A DNA stretch of 64,000 bases. Origin: Arthrobacter sp. U41 (GTDB lineage: Bacteria; Actinomycetota; Actinomycetes; Actinomycetales; Micrococcaceae). The stretch lies in NCBI RefSeq assembly GCF_007679325.1, contig NZ_VEGI01000001.1, forward strand, positions 1,798,001 to 1,862,000. Direction: 5' to 3'. Below the pieces are notes generated by a model. It was not told the DNA's origin. It searched no databases and saw only the letters and a program-made list of their open reading frames with translations. This document shows, in pieces, positions 1-8,469 of the stretch (the stretch's first letter is position 1; every line of letters begins with the position of its first letter). Position numbers and translations under genes: made by a program.

Positions 1-1366
1 CGATGTCGAAGGTGACCTCGACCTGTGGGACGCCGCGGGGGGCGGGCGCGATGCCGGTCAGCTCGAAGGTGCCCAGCGGCTTGTTGTCGCGGGTGAACTC
101 GCGTTCGCCCTGGAAGACCTGGATGGCCACGGACGGCTGGTTGTCATCCGCCGTGGTGAAGGTCTCGGACCGCTTGGTGGGGATGGCCGTGTTGCGCTCG
201 ATCAGGTGCGTCATGATGCCGCCCTTGGTTTCGATGCCGAGGGACAGCGGGGTGACGTCGATCAGGAGGACGTCCTTGCGCTCACCCTTCAGGACACCGG
301 CCTGCAGGGCGGCGCCGACGGCGACGACCTCATCCGGGTTCACGCCCTTGTTCGGCTCCTTGCCGCCGGCGAGTTCCTTGACCAGGTCGTAGACGGCTGG
401 CATACGGGTGGAACCGCCGACGAGCACGATGTGGTCGATCTGGGAAAGCTGGATGCCGGCTTCCTTGATGACGTCGTGGAACGGCTTCTTGGTGCGCTCC
501 AGCAGGTCCTTGGTGAGGTCCTGGAACTTGGCGCGGGTCAGCTGCTCGTCCAGGTGCACCGGGCCGTCGGGGGTGACGGAGAGGTACTGCAGGGAAACAT
601 TGGTGCTGGTGGAGGAGGAGAGTTCCTTCTTGGCCTGCTCGGCTGCCTCGCGGAGGCGCTGGAGGGCGATCTTGTCCTTGGAGAGGTCGATGCCCTTGAC
701 CTTGAGCTGGTTCAGCAGGTAGTCGACAACGCGCTGGTCCCAGTCGTCGCCGCCGAGGCGGTTGTCGCCTGCGGTGGAGCGGACCTGGATGGTGGAGAAG
801 TCGTCCTCGTCCTTGCCCACCTCGAGGAGGGAGACGTCGAAGGTTCCGCCGCCGAGGTCGAAGACGAGAATGAGTTCATCTTCCTTGCCCTTGTCCAGGC
901 CGTAGGCCAGGGCAGCTGCGGTGGGCTCGTTGACGATGCGCAGCACCTTGAGGCCTGCGATTTCGCCGGCTTCCTTGGTGGCCTGGCGCTCGGCGTCGTT
1001 GAAGTACGCGGGGACGGTGATCACGGCGTCCGTGACCTTTTCACCCAGGTAGGACTCGGCGTCGTTCTTGAGCTTCATGAGGATACGGGCGGAGATTTCC
1101 TGCGCCGTGTACTTCTTGTCGTCGACGGCGACGTTCCAGTCGGTGCCCATGTGGCGCTTGACGGAGGCAATGGTGCGGTCGATGTTGTTGACGGCCTGGC
1201 GCTTGGCGATCTCGCCGACCAGCACTTCGCCGGACTTGGAGAAGGCAACAACCGACGGCGTGGTGCGGCCACCCTCGGCGTTGGCAATGACGGTGGGCTC
1301 GCCGCCTTCGAGAACGGAGACGACGGAGTTGGTGGTTCCGAGGTCGATACCTACTGCACGTGACAT
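1..1366 (-). CDS. dnaK: Molecular chaperone DnaK (Hsp70), 3' end beyond the window
   Basis: ATP-dependent cytosolic Hsp70 chaperone that works with DnaJ and GrpE. About 455 N-terminal residues are visible: the whole nucleotide-binding domain, with IDLGTTNS near residues 7-14, [10 protein letters not shown] near 116-125 and LGGGTFDVS near 171-179, then the linker [12 protein letters not shown] and the first part of the beta substrate-binding domain. The C-terminal part of the usual ~620 residues lies left of base 1. The ATG at 1366-1364 is preceded by AGGAAG at good spacing. A promoter and two HspR-type inverted repeats lie upstream, so heat-shock derepression through HspR is likely. grpE, dnaJ and hspR would be expected downstream, out of view. 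Confidence 0.98.
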   Translation of the reverse strand, partial: MSRAVGIDLGTTNSVVSVLEGGEPTVIANAEGGRTTPSVVAFSKSGEVLVGEIAKRQAVNNIDRTIASVKRHMGTDWNVAVDDKKYTAQEISARILMKLKNDAESYLGEKVTDAVITVPAYFNDAERQATKEAGEIAGLKVLRIVNEPTAAALAYGLDKGKEDELILVFDLGGGTFDVSLLEVGKDEDDFSTIQVRSTAGDNRLGGDDWDQRVVDYLLNQLKVKGIDLSKDKIALQRLREAAEQAKKELSSSTSTNVSLQYLSVTPDGPVHLDEQLTRAKFQDLTKDLLERTKKPFHDVIKEAGIQLSQIDHIVLVGGSTRMPAVYDLVKELAGGKEPNKGVNPDEVVAVGAALQAGVLKGERKDVLLIDVTPLSLGIETKGGIMTHLIERNTAIPTKRSETFTTADDNQPSVAIQVFQGEREFTRDNKPLGTFELTGIAPAPRGVPQVEVTFDI

Positions 1367-1433
1367 GTGTTGCTTCCTTCTTTCCTTGGAAACTTACTGA
1401 GATGGATGCGGACCGCGAGCGGTCCACACGGTA

Positions 1434-1452
1434 TTGAGTGATCTGCACTCAA
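1434..1452. promoter_or_regulatory. HAIR box 1 (HspR operator) upstream of dnaK
   Basis: TTGAGT-N7-ACTCAA inverted repeat, matching the actinobacterial HspR consensus CTTGAGT-N7-ACTCAAG apart from the outermost base. It overlaps the -10 hexamer and start region of the dnaK promoter, so bound HspR would block initiation. Confidence 0.85.
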
Positions 1453-1479
1453 CTTTACTCAGGGCCGTTTCAAAGTCAA
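1452..1479 (-). promoter_or_regulatory. dnaK promoter
   Basis: On the minus strand TTGACT (1479-1474) is separated by 16 bp from TAAAGT (1457-1452). This is a plausible sigma-A promoter lying between the two HspR operator-like repeats. The leader before the ATG would be about 80 nt. Confidence 0.6.
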
Positions 1480-1481
1480 TT

Positions 1482-1510
1482 CAAAGTTGAGCGAGATAGA
1501 CTCAACTTTG
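1482..1510. promoter_or_regulatory. HAIR box 2, extended inverted repeat
   Basis: CAAAGTTGAG-N9-CTCAACTTTG is a perfect 10-bp-arm inverted repeat. Its core TTGAGC-N7-ACTCAA resembles the HspR consensus. It lies just upstream of the dnaK -35 hexamer, giving a two-operator arrangement around the promoter. Confidence 0.8.
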
Positions 1511-1623
1511 AATTTCGGACGTCACGTAACACTCTCGGAGAGGCATTCTTTCCCGGAATTCCGGGCGTGGCAGGGCGGCAACCGGCGGGATGCCGCCCTG
1601 TTCGCTGTGCGCGAAGTCCGCTG

Positions 1624-1947
1624 CTAGCGGTCGGTTCCGGCGGCCCCGGCGGTGCCGTAGTCGCCTTCGGGGTACTCCCCTTCTTCTGCGGCAGCCGGCG
1701 GCGCGTTGGTGCCGCCTGCCGCCCCGTAGTCACCCTCGGGGTAGTCGCCCTCTTCGGCGCCGACGGCGGTGGCGCCGGCCGTGCCTGCCGCGCCGTAGTC
1801 ACCGGTAGGGTATTCGCCTTCCACGGCTTCTGCCGGATTCTCCCCTGCAGTGCCCGCCGCGCCGTAGTCTCCCTCGACATACTGGCCCTCGGCGGGTTCG
1901 ACGTCGGCTTCCGCCGCCTTGCGATCAAACTCGTTGTTTTCGGACAT
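1624..1947 (-). CDS. Acidic Gly/Tyr-rich tandem-repeat small protein, unknown function
   Basis: A 107-residue protein starting at the ATG at 1947, preceded by AGGAAGGATCC. After a ~17-residue acidic leader (MSENNEFDRKAAEADVEPA) it is four imperfect copies of the pattern E-G-x-Y-x-x-G-D-Y-G-x-A-G, separated by short Ala/Glu/Pro-rich spacers, beginning near residues 20, 43, 66 and 89. It has no Cys, no Trp, no signal peptide and no membrane segment. It is probably intrinsically disordered and very acidic. The gene sits directly upstream of the dnaK control region on the same strand but has its own ribosome binding site, and its transcript would run towards dnaK. I recognise no family. The regular repeat and good ribosome binding site argue that it is a real gene. 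Confidence 0.7.
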   Translation of the reverse strand: MSENNEFDRKAAEADVEPAEGQYVEGDYGAAGTAGENPAEAVEGEYPTGDYGAAGTAGATAVGAEEGDYPEGDYGAAGGTNAPPAAAEEGEYPEGDYGTAGAAGTDR

Positions 1948-2088
1948 GTTTGGATCCTTCCTGGAAGCCTCGTCGCGCCCAGGCAGGCGCAGTGGCAGTC
2001 TATCGAGCACCGGCGGGAGGCAACAGGGGGGCGGACAAAGCCCGCCCGGGCCATTTTGGGGCATCTATCGGGGCCCTATTCCGGGCGG

Positions 2089-2850
2089 CTATTCCGGGCG
2101 GCGGCCGGCAGGGTCCGCCGAGGGGTCCAGGCCCGCGAGGTCCGCCAGCGCGGCCAGGTGGTGGGCGAAAAGCTCTTCCGGAGCGGCGAAGGTGTCTGCA
2201 CCGTACTGGCCGAACACCTCAAAGCTGATGGCTCCGAACAGTGAGGTCCACACGAGCGCACCGCGCGCCAGCAACCCGTCGGGCACGGCGAGCCCCATGC
2301 CGGCCCGGATGCGTTCCAGGTCGGCAGCCAGCGGTACGGCGACGGCGGCCCGCCCGCCGGGCGCTGCCAGCCGGCCCGCACGGTAGGCGCCGTCGAGGAG
2401 CGCCATCAACGCGTAAATGACCCGCGTGCCCGGGCCGGTGGTCCGCTCGGCCGGCGCACGGTATCCGGGCACAGGGCTGCCGAAGAGGAGACCGTAGCGG
2501 GCCGGTTCGCGCAGCGCCCAGCGCCGCACCGCAGAGCCGAGGGCGTTGAACCGGCCGGAAAAGTCAGCCTCGGGAAGGGCTGCCACCGCCGCGTCCACTT
2601 CATCACCCAGTTCGTTGTAGGCGTCGATGAGCAGCAGGGTCAATAGCTCCTCCCGGTTCTCCACATAGCGGTAGACCGCCGAAGAGACGACGCCGAGATC
2701 CCTGGCCACGGCGCGGAGCGACAATGCGGCAGCCCCGTGCAGGGCCAGATGTTCCCGGCCGAGGCGCACAATGTCCTCGATGGTCCGGGCCCGGGCCCGC
2801 TCGCGGGGCGTGGGCGGCTTCGTGGACGGGAGGCTGGGGTTCTGTGGCAC
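2089..2850 (-). CDS. TetR/AcrR family transcriptional repressor
   Basis: A 253-residue regulator. The TetR helix-turn-helix lies at about residues 22-75 (TIEDIVRLGREHLA, then LSLRAVARDLGVVSSAVYRYVENREELL). The C-terminal ligand domain is of the WHG-like type (REPARYGLLFGSPVPGY, LVWTSLFGAISFEVFGQ). It is transcribed divergently from an NAD(P)-dependent oxidoreductase, and the intergenic DNA carries three copies of a GAGCACTGCTC-type half or full site, so it very likely represses both itself and that neighbour. The C-terminal end overlaps a 13-bp tandem duplication (2077-2102). The ligand is unknown. Confidence 0.9.
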   Translation of the reverse strand: MPQNPSLPSTKPPTPRERARARTIEDIVRLGREHLALHGAAALSLRAVARDLGVVSSAVYRYVENREELLTLLLIDAYNELGDEVDAAVAALPEADFSGRFNALGSAVRRWALREPARYGLLFGSPVPGYRAPAERTTGPGTRVIYALMALLDGAYRAGRLAAPGGRAAVAVPLAADLERIRAGMGLAVPDGLLARGALVWTSLFGAISFEVFGQYGADTFAAPEELFAHHLAALADLAGLDPSADPAGRRPE

Positions 2851-2871
2851 TGACCCAGTTTTTCACGAAAC

Positions 2872-2951
2872 AGAGCAGTGTCAACAAATGTGAGCACTGC
2901 TCTTGACTTTCCGCGGCGCAGGCCCCATCCTGTATTCAGAGAGCACTGCTC
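2872..2951. promoter_or_regulatory. Triple TetR operator region with overlapping promoters
   Basis: Palindromes GAGCA-C-TGCTC occur at 2892-2902 and 2941-2951, and the related arm AGAGCAGTG at 2872-2880 pairs with CACTGCTCT at 2895-2903. A minus-strand TTGACA (2884-2879) and a plus-strand TTGACT (2903-2908) lie inside this block, so repressor binding could shut both divergent genes. The link to the TetR gene is inferred from position. Confidence 0.65.
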
Positions 2952-3039
2952 TCAAGCCGATCTTCGGCTCCCGGCGAGGGCAGAACGTTCCCGGACAGAC
3001 CGTGCCGACGCCCCACTGACCCGCGAAAGTGAGAACACC

Positions 3040-4002
3040 GTGTCCCAGTTCAAATCCCCGGAACCGCAGACCCCGGGCCTGTTTGTTGTCAACGGAGCCG
3101 GACCGGTGGGCTGGACGGTTGCCGAACAGCTCGCTGCGGCGGGCCACCGGGTGCGGGTGCTCACCCGATCAGGCAGCGGGCCCGATCACCCGCTGATCGA
3201 GAAGCAGGCAGTGGACGTGTCCGATCCCGCGCAGCTCGGCGGGCTGTTCCGCGGTGCCACGGCCGTGTTCCACTGCATCCACGGCTCGCAGTACAGCGCG
3301 AAGGTCTGGGCGGCGGAACTGCCCGGCGCCGAGCAGGCCGTCCTGGCCGCGGCAGGCGAGGCAGGCGCCGTCGTCGTCTTCCCGGAGAGTCTGTATTCGT
3401 ACAGCGAGCCTGGCCGGCCGATGACGGAAGAGGGTCCGCGCGAGGCGCAGGGCGGAAAGCGGGGTGTCCGCACCGCGCTGCTGAAGGCCCGGGCGGCGTC
3501 CGCAACGGACACCGTGAGCGTGGCGGCGGGCGATTTCTTCGGGCCCAGGGTCCGTAATTCGCACGCCGGCGAGCGGATGGTGAAGCCCGTGGTGGCGGGC
3601 AAGTCCCTGATGGTGATCGGCAACGCGGGAATGCCGCACTCTTTCACGTACGTGCCGGACCTGGCCGCGGCCATGATCGTGGCCGCACAGGACCACACCT
3701 TGTGGAACACGGTGTGGCACGCGCCCACCGGCCCCGCGCTGAGCCAGCGGGAGATCGCGGCGGCGTTCGCAGCGGCCGCCGGGGCCCGGGCACCGCGTGT
3801 GGCCGCCGTCCCGGGCTGGGTGCTGCGGACCATGGGTATGTTCTCCCCCGGAACACGGGAACTGGCGGAGACCCTGTACCAGTTCGAGCGCCCGTTTGTG
3901 ATGGATTCCCGGGCCAGCGAAGCCGCCCTGGGGCTGCAGCCCACCCCGCTCACGGAGGCAGCCGCCGCCACGGTCGCCTGGTGGGGGGACCAGGAACGGT
4001 GA
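3040..4002 (+). CDS. NAD(P)-dependent epimerase/reductase-like protein (extended SDR / NmrA-like)
   Basis: A 320-residue Rossmann protein. GTG at 3040 is chosen because the dinucleotide-binding motif NGAGPVG then falls at residues 18-24, as usual, and the region before it is operator DNA. The next strand (VRVLTRSGSG) suggests NADP preference. The C-terminal half (PHSFTYVPDLAAAMIVAA) matches NAD-dependent epimerase/dehydratase-type proteins. An obvious YxxxK is not conserved at the standard position (SLYSYSEPG), so the substrate and even catalysis are uncertain. It is divergent from, and probably repressed by, the adjacent TetR protein, as typical of an electrophile- or drug-induced reductase. 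Confidence 0.8.
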   Translation: MSQFKSPEPQTPGLFVVNGAGPVGWTVAEQLAAAGHRVRVLTRSGSGPDHPLIEKQAVDVSDPAQLGGLFRGATAVFHCIHGSQYSAKVWAAELPGAEQAVLAAAGEAGAVVVFPESLYSYSEPGRPMTEEGPREAQGGKRGVRTALLKARAASATDTVSVAAGDFFGPRVRNSHAGERMVKPVVAGKSLMVIGNAGMPHSFTYVPDLAAAMIVAAQDHTLWNTVWHAPTGPALSQREIAAAFAAAAGARAPRVAAVPGWVLRTMGMFSPGTRELAETLYQFERPFVMDSRASEAALGLQPTPLTEAAAATVAWWGDQER

Positions 4003-4023
4003 CGGCGGCTGCCGCGTGAGTTC

Positions 4024-4048
4024 CCGCTGGCACGCTTCCGGCCAGCGG
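4024..4048. terminator. Hairpin between convergent genes
   Basis: CCGCTGGC (4024-4031) pairs with GCCAGCGG (4041-4048) around a 9-nt loop, in the short gap between the reductase and the converging MMPL gene. There is no good U-tract on either strand, so this is a weak terminator call. Confidence 0.4.
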
Positions 4049-4054
4049 AGTTAG

Positions 4055-6274
4055 CTAGCGGATTCCTGCCTCCGCGGCTTCCGGCTCCGCGGCGGGCAGG
4101 GTGCGGGCGGCAGCATCCGCCTCGGGGCGTCCCAGCTTGCTGGGCCACCAGATCCGGGGGCCGATGTCGTAGGCCAAGGCCGGGACCAGCAGGGACCGGA
4201 CCAGGACGGTGTCCAGCAGAACGCCGAAGGCCACGATGAAGGCCAGCTGCACCAGGAACATGATGGGGATGACGCCCAGTGCCGCGAAGGTGGCCGCGAG
4301 CACCACACCGGCGGACGTGATCACGCCGCCCGTGACGCCCAACCCGCGCAGGACGCCGGCCCGGGTGCCGTGCTTCAGGGACTCCTCCCGGACCCGGCTC
4401 ATCAGGAAGATGTTGTAGTCCACGCCGAGGGCGACGAGGAAGACGAACCCGAAGAGCGGAACCGTGGCGTCCGCTCCCGGGAAGCCGAAGACGTTGTTGA
4501 ACACGATGGCGGAGACGCCCATCGCAGCGCCGTAGGAAAGCACCACCGAGGCCACCAGCAGCACCGGCGCCAGCACCGAGCGCAGCAGCAGCATCAGGAT
4601 GACCAGGATGACCGCGAGCACCACCGGGATGATGGTGACGAGGTCGCGCTGGGCGGTGGTGTTCGTGTCCAGGGCGGTGGCGGTCACGCCGCCCACCAGT
4701 GCGCCGTCGTCGATCTTCTTGAGGTCCTCGCGGAGGGCCACCACTACGTCTTCCGCCTCGTTGGAGTCCGCGGCGAAGTTCAGCGTGGCGTTGATCAGGA
4801 CCTTTCCGTCCCGCACCGCCGGTTCCGTGGGAGCCGCGGGAGCGCCGGGAGCAGCCGGCGCGCCGGTGATCGGCACGCCGCCGTCGGCCAGCAGGTAGGC
4901 GTCCCCGACGCCGTCGGTCGCCTTGGTCTGTTCCAGCACTTCCTGCGCCTTCGCTTCGTCGGCGACGATCACGGCGGGGCTGCCGGAGCCGGCGTCGAAG
5001 TGCCGGGCCAGGGCGTCCTGGCCGTCGACGGCATTGGAGGCGGTGAGGATGACATCGGTCTGCGGGACGCCGTTGGCCTTGAGCTGCAGGACGCCGGCCG
5101 AGGCCACGAGGAGCAGCAGGACGGAGGCGATCCAGACGGTCCGGGGCCGGCGGGACACGAGGGAACCGGTGGCGCGCCATACGCCCTTCTGCCCTTCAAG
5201 GCCGGTGACGAGTTCAGGCTCGCGCTCGGTCTCCGGGAGCAGCTTGGGCACGAAGGGCCAGAACGCGGCGCGGCCCAGCAGCGCCATCAGCGCCGGCAGC
5301 AGGGTCAACGCGGCGAAGAGCGAGCAGAGGATGCCCGCGGCGGCCACCGGTCCGAGGGCCTTGTTGGAGTTGAGGTCGGAGAACAGCAGGCAGAGCAGGG
5401 CGATGATGACCGTCGCGCCGGAGGCAACGATAGGTTCCCAGGAATTTTTCCATGCGGTGAGTACGGCTGCCGTGCGGTTGGTGGTGTGCGTCAGGGCTTC
5501 CCGGAACCGTGCCACGTAGAGCAGCGCGTAGTCCGTGGCGGCGCCGATCACCAGGATGGACAGGATGCCCTGGCTCTGGCCATTGAGCTGGATCCAGCCC
5601 AGTTTCGCCATGCCGAAAACCAGCAGGATGGCGGCGCAAAGGGCGAAGACGGACGTGAACAGCACAGCGATCGGCAGCAGCAACGAGCGGTAGACAATCA
5701 GCAGGATCAGGAACACGGCGCCCAGGGCCACCAGCAGCAGGATGCCGTCAATGCCGGCGAAGGCGCTGACCAGATCAGCGGTCAGCCCGGCCGGGCCGGT
5801 CACAAAGGTCTGCATGCCCTCCGGGGCGGACGCCTGCACCTCCTCGCGGAGTTCCGCAACCATTTCCTTCACTTCGCCGGCCGAATCGATCGGCACAACG
5901 AACTGCACGGCCTTGCCGTCCTCGGACGGGATGGGGCCGATGACAGTACTGCCGGCACCGACGGCCTCAAGATCTCCCTTGAGGGCTGCCACCTCACCAA
6001 GCTGCGCCGGGGTGAAGGCGGAGTCACTCTCGATGACAATGACGGCGGGGATCTCATCAGTGTCCCGGAACTTGGCCTGCCAGTCCTGGGCCGCCGTGGC
6101 CTCGGCCCCTGCCGGGAGGAAGGACGCCTGGTCGTTCGAGGAGACCTCCTCCAGCCGGCCGAAGGTGGGTCCGCCGATCCCGGCGATGGCCAGCCACGTG
6201 AAAACCAGCAGCACGGGAACCAGCCAGCGCAGCCAGAAGGGGACGCGGGCACCGGATCGTGGAGTCTTGTTCAT
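4055..6274 (-). CDS. MMPL/RND-family membrane transporter
   Basis: A 739-residue inner-membrane exporter of the MMPL branch of the RND superfamily, with about 12 transmembrane segments. TM1 is at residues ~10-35, then a periplasmic domain, a block of TMs, a second large extracytoplasmic loop containing an Ala/Pro-rich insert (GAPAAPGAPAAPTEP), and the final TM block. The motif GAATDYALLYVARFRE in the first TM block and GVDYNIFLMSRVREE in the second are the conserved Asp-Tyr signature of the family. The ATG at 6274 is preceded by AGAAGGAACC. It is divergent from a MarR regulator across a palindromic operator, typical of an inducible drug or lipid exporter. The substrate is not deducible. Confidence 0.92.
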   Translation of the reverse strand: MNKTPRSGARVPFWLRWLVPVLLVFTWLAIAGIGGPTFGRLEEVSSNDQASFLPAGAEATAAQDWQAKFRDTDEIPAVIVIESDSAFTPAQLGEVAALKGDLEAVGAGSTVIGPIPSEDGKAVQFVVPIDSAGEVKEMVAELREEVQASAPEGMQTFVTGPAGLTADLVSAFAGIDGILLLVALGAVFLILLIVYRSLLLPIAVLFTSVFALCAAILLVFGMAKLGWIQLNGQSQGILSILVIGAATDYALLYVARFREALTHTTNRTAAVLTAWKNSWEPIVASGATVIIALLCLLFSDLNSNKALGPVAAAGILCSLFAALTLLPALMALLGRAAFWPFVPKLLPETEREPELVTGLEGQKGVWRATGSLVSRRPRTVWIASVLLLLVASAGVLQLKANGVPQTDVILTASNAVDGQDALARHFDAGSGSPAVIVADEAKAQEVLEQTKATDGVGDAYLLADGGVPITGAPAAPGAPAAPTEPAVRDGKVLINATLNFAADSNEAEDVVVALREDLKKIDDGALVGGVTATALDTNTTAQRDLVTIIPVVLAVILVILMLLLRSVLAPVLLVASVVLSYGAAMGVSAIVFNNVFGFPGADATVPLFGFVFLVALGVDYNIFLMSRVREESLKHGTRAGVLRGLGVTGGVITSAGVVLAATFAALGVIPIMFLVQLAFIVAFGVLLDTVLVRSLLVPALAYDIGPRIWWPSKLGRPEADAAARTLPAAEPEAAEAGIR

Positions 6275-6317
6275 GGTTCCTTCTGGTGTTTGCCTGGGAG
6301 GAGTAGAATTGAGTCCA

Positions 6318-6346
6318 TCATAGACTATCTCCACTATGGAGAGATA
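6318..6346. promoter_or_regulatory. MarR-type operator between MMPL and marR genes
   Basis: TCTCC-ACTAT-GGAGA (6328-6342) is a perfect inverted repeat with further partial symmetry outside. On the minus strand TATGAT (6323-6318) is a plausible -10 for the MMPL gene, so the operator would cover that promoter. Binding by the adjacent MarR protein is inferred. Confidence 0.55.
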
Positions 6347-6524
6347 TAGCCGAAGAGTTTTTATGAACGCAGGAATATCGACGCGGAGGTGACCCGCGGA
6401 TGCGATCTTTGGAGCATTGCGGGGGTGCCTCCGGGTCCGATGCCCCGTGCTGCTGAAGTAAACTCCGGAAGGCGCCGCCAACTGCGGAGCGGGCGTCGCC
6501 GGCGACAGGAAGAGGAGGTGCACC

Positions 6525-7052
6525 GTGACAGCTGATCCGTCGGGCCGCCCCGACTCGTCCGGGCCGCCGCCGCTGGTCCGCCTGCTCCAGGAGTTCAGCC
6601 TCGAAGCCAACCGCTATGTGGATTCCGCCGGCGGCCGCAACGACATGCACCGCACGGACCTCAACGCCCTGGCCGTGATCATGCAGCACACCGCGCGGAA
6701 CCAGATCGTCACGCCCGGGGTGCTGCGCAAGGAACTCCACCTCAGCTCCCCCGCCACCACGGCGCTGATCGACCGGCTGTATAAGTCCGGACATGTGGTC
6801 CGGGAACGGCTTGGCACGGACCGCCGCCAGGTCCAGCTGCGGATGACCCCCAAGGCCTACCGCGACGGCGGCGCCATGTTCCTTCCACTGGCCCGCCACA
6901 TGGACGCCGCCATGGCCGAATTCACCCCGGAGGAGCAGGAGATTGCCACCCGGTTCATGACGTCGATGATCGAGGCGACGGTCAGGGCCGGGCAGGAGGC
7001 GGCGCAGCGGCCGTCACCCCAGACGGTACAGCCTCCAGCTGAACCGCAGTAA
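6525..7052 (+). CDS. MarR family transcriptional regulator
   Basis: A 175-residue winged-helix regulator with a perfect Shine-Dalgarno (AGGAGG) before the GTG at 6525. The DNA-binding region is VTPGVLRKELHLSSPATTALIDRLYKSGHVVRERLGTDRRQVQLRMTP at roughly residues 64-112, including the wing (ERLGTDRRQVQL) typical of MarR. It is divergent from the MMPL exporter, which it presumably represses. Its last 71 bp overlap the 3' end of the convergent permease gene, and both reading frames look genuine there. Confidence 0.9.
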   Translation: MTADPSGRPDSSGPPPLVRLLQEFSLEANRYVDSAGGRNDMHRTDLNALAVIMQHTARNQIVTPGVLRKELHLSSPATTALIDRLYKSGHVVRERLGTDRRQVQLRMTPKAYRDGGAMFLPLARHMDAAMAEFTPEEQEIATRFMTSMIEATVRAGQEAAQRPSPQTVQPPAEPQ

Positions 7053-8346
7053 CCACCGTTTCCGGTCGCCCCGCGGGCGGTCTCCTCCGGTCCGCCCGGG
7101 CCGCCCAGACTGCCCCCGCGGCCAGGCCCAGGGGGACCACAAGCGCCCAGCCGCTGAAGAGCAGCACGGCCAGCATCACCACGGCGGCCACAATAACGCC
7201 GTACCAGGCCGGCGTCCGGGCGGGCAGCAGACGGATCCCGGCCACCAGGCCGAACGCCGTCACGGCGGTGAAGCAGGCCGATGCCGCCCCGATCTGGAAC
7301 TGCATGTTGCTCAGCCCGGCCGCGGCCGCCCCGAAGGACAGGAACGTCATCGCAGCCAGCAGCCCAAGGCTGGCTCCGGGCACCCGGCCCGGCCCGGCGC
7401 CCCGCGCCAGGGCCCGCGGCAGCACGCCGTCGGACGCCAGGCTGGCGCCCAGCCGGCTGGCACCGGCAACGAAGGTGTTGATCGGGCCGAACGTCAGCAC
7501 CGCGGCGGCGACGGCGGTCAGCGGGGCGGCGAGTCCGCCGAGTCCCTTTTCGAGCAGTTGCGCGATGGGCACGTCGCTGCCGGGGAGGGCCGGTCCCAGT
7601 ACGGCGACCGAGGCCGCGACGACGCCGATGTACACCACGCCCACCACGATCAGGGTGAGCCAGGTGGCGCGCTTGAGGTCGCGTTCCGGGTTGCGGAATT
7701 CGCCGGCAAGGTGTGTGACCGCCTCCCAGCCGGCGAAGCAGAAGAAGAGCAGGCTGGCCACCCCGCCCACGGCCCAGTAGCCGTGCGGCGCGAACGGCGT
7801 GAAGTTTTCGGCTCTAGCGAACGGCGCGGCGAGGGCGACCGCCAGCGCCAGCAGCCCGACCAGCAGCACCATCAGCACCAGCTGGATGCCGCTGGACATC
7901 CGGATCCCGACGGCGTTGGATCCGAACGCGGCGGCCAGCAGCAGCGCCGCCGCCAGCAGCGCCGTCCCGCGGCCGCCGCCCAGGGCGTGGGCGATGTAGT
8001 TGCCGCCGATGACGGCCGTCGCGGGAGCGCCGAAGGGAATGGCGAAGTAGAAGAGGTAGCCGGCCACGGCCGAGGCGCGCCGTCCGTAGGCGCGCGTCAC
8101 AAAGTGGGCGATTCCGCCGGCGTCGGGCTGCTGGCGGCTCATCTCCGCGAAGCTGAAGGCAACGGGGGTGCAGAACACCAGCAGCAGGGTCCACGCCAGG
8201 AGCGACGCGGGGCCGGCCTCTTTGGCGGCGATCGCCGGGAGGACCAGGATGCCGGAGCCCAGGATCGCCCCGACATAGATACCGGTCGCCCGGAACAGCC
8301 CGAGCCCTGCCTGCTTGCTGCTGTTGATGTTCACTCCTCTAATCAT
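6982..8346 (-). CDS. APC-family amino acid permease
   Basis: A membrane transporter of ~454 residues with 12 predicted TM segments. The N-terminal signature IYVGAILGSGILVLPAIAAKEAGP is that of amino acid/polyamine/organocation (APC) carriers, and LLFFCFAGWEAVTHLAGEFRNPERD is the conserved TM6/loop region. The start is uncertain: ATG 8346 is used, GTG 8334 is also possible, and AGAGGAG lies too close to the latter. The hydrophilic Pro/Ala-rich C-terminal tail overlaps the end of marR by 71 bp. The substrate is unknown. Confidence 0.87.
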   Translation of the reverse strand: MIRGVNINSSKQAGLGLFRATGIYVGAILGSGILVLPAIAAKEAGPASLLAWTLLLVFCTPVAFSFAEMSRQQPDAGGIAHFVTRAYGRRASAVAGYLFYFAIPFGAPATAVIGGNYIAHALGGGRGTALLAAALLLAAAFGSNAVGIRMSSGIQLVLMVLLVGLLALAVALAAPFARAENFTPFAPHGYWAVGGVASLLFFCFAGWEAVTHLAGEFRNPERDLKRATWLTLIVVGVVYIGVVAASVAVLGPALPGSDVPIAQLLEKGLGGLAAPLTAVAAAVLTFGPINTFVAGASRLGASLASDGVLPRALARGAGPGRVPGASLGLLAAMTFLSFGAAAAGLSNMQFQIGAASACFTAVTAFGLVAGIRLLPARTPAWYGVIVAAVVMLAVLLFSGWALVVPLGLAAGAVWAARADRRRPPAGRPETVVTAVQLEAVPSGVTAAAPPPARP

Positions 8347-8457
8347 CCGCACCATGGCCCCGGGCAGAAGCAGCAAAACAGACGGGCAGGCATGAATTCC
8401 TGCCGTCTTCCTTCCGGCTGTTTCCCCCGGTTCCGCGGATTTTCCGGCGCGCGGCGG

Positions 8458-8469
8458 TAGCGTTTCATT
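8458..8469 (+). promoter_or_regulatory. Leaderless -10 element of the methyltransferase gene
   Basis: TAGCGT followed by exactly 6 nt and then ATG at 8470, with no Shine-Dalgarno. This is the TANNNT-N6-start arrangement of actinobacterial leaderless mRNAs. Confidence 0.5.

Noticed and set aside
4370-6349. Long open frame on the plus strand opposite the MMPL transporter
   Set aside because: Composition (Gly/Asp/His/Gln-rich, no hydrophobic core) is that of an antisense shadow in GC-rich DNA. The minus strand encodes a clear MMPL protein.
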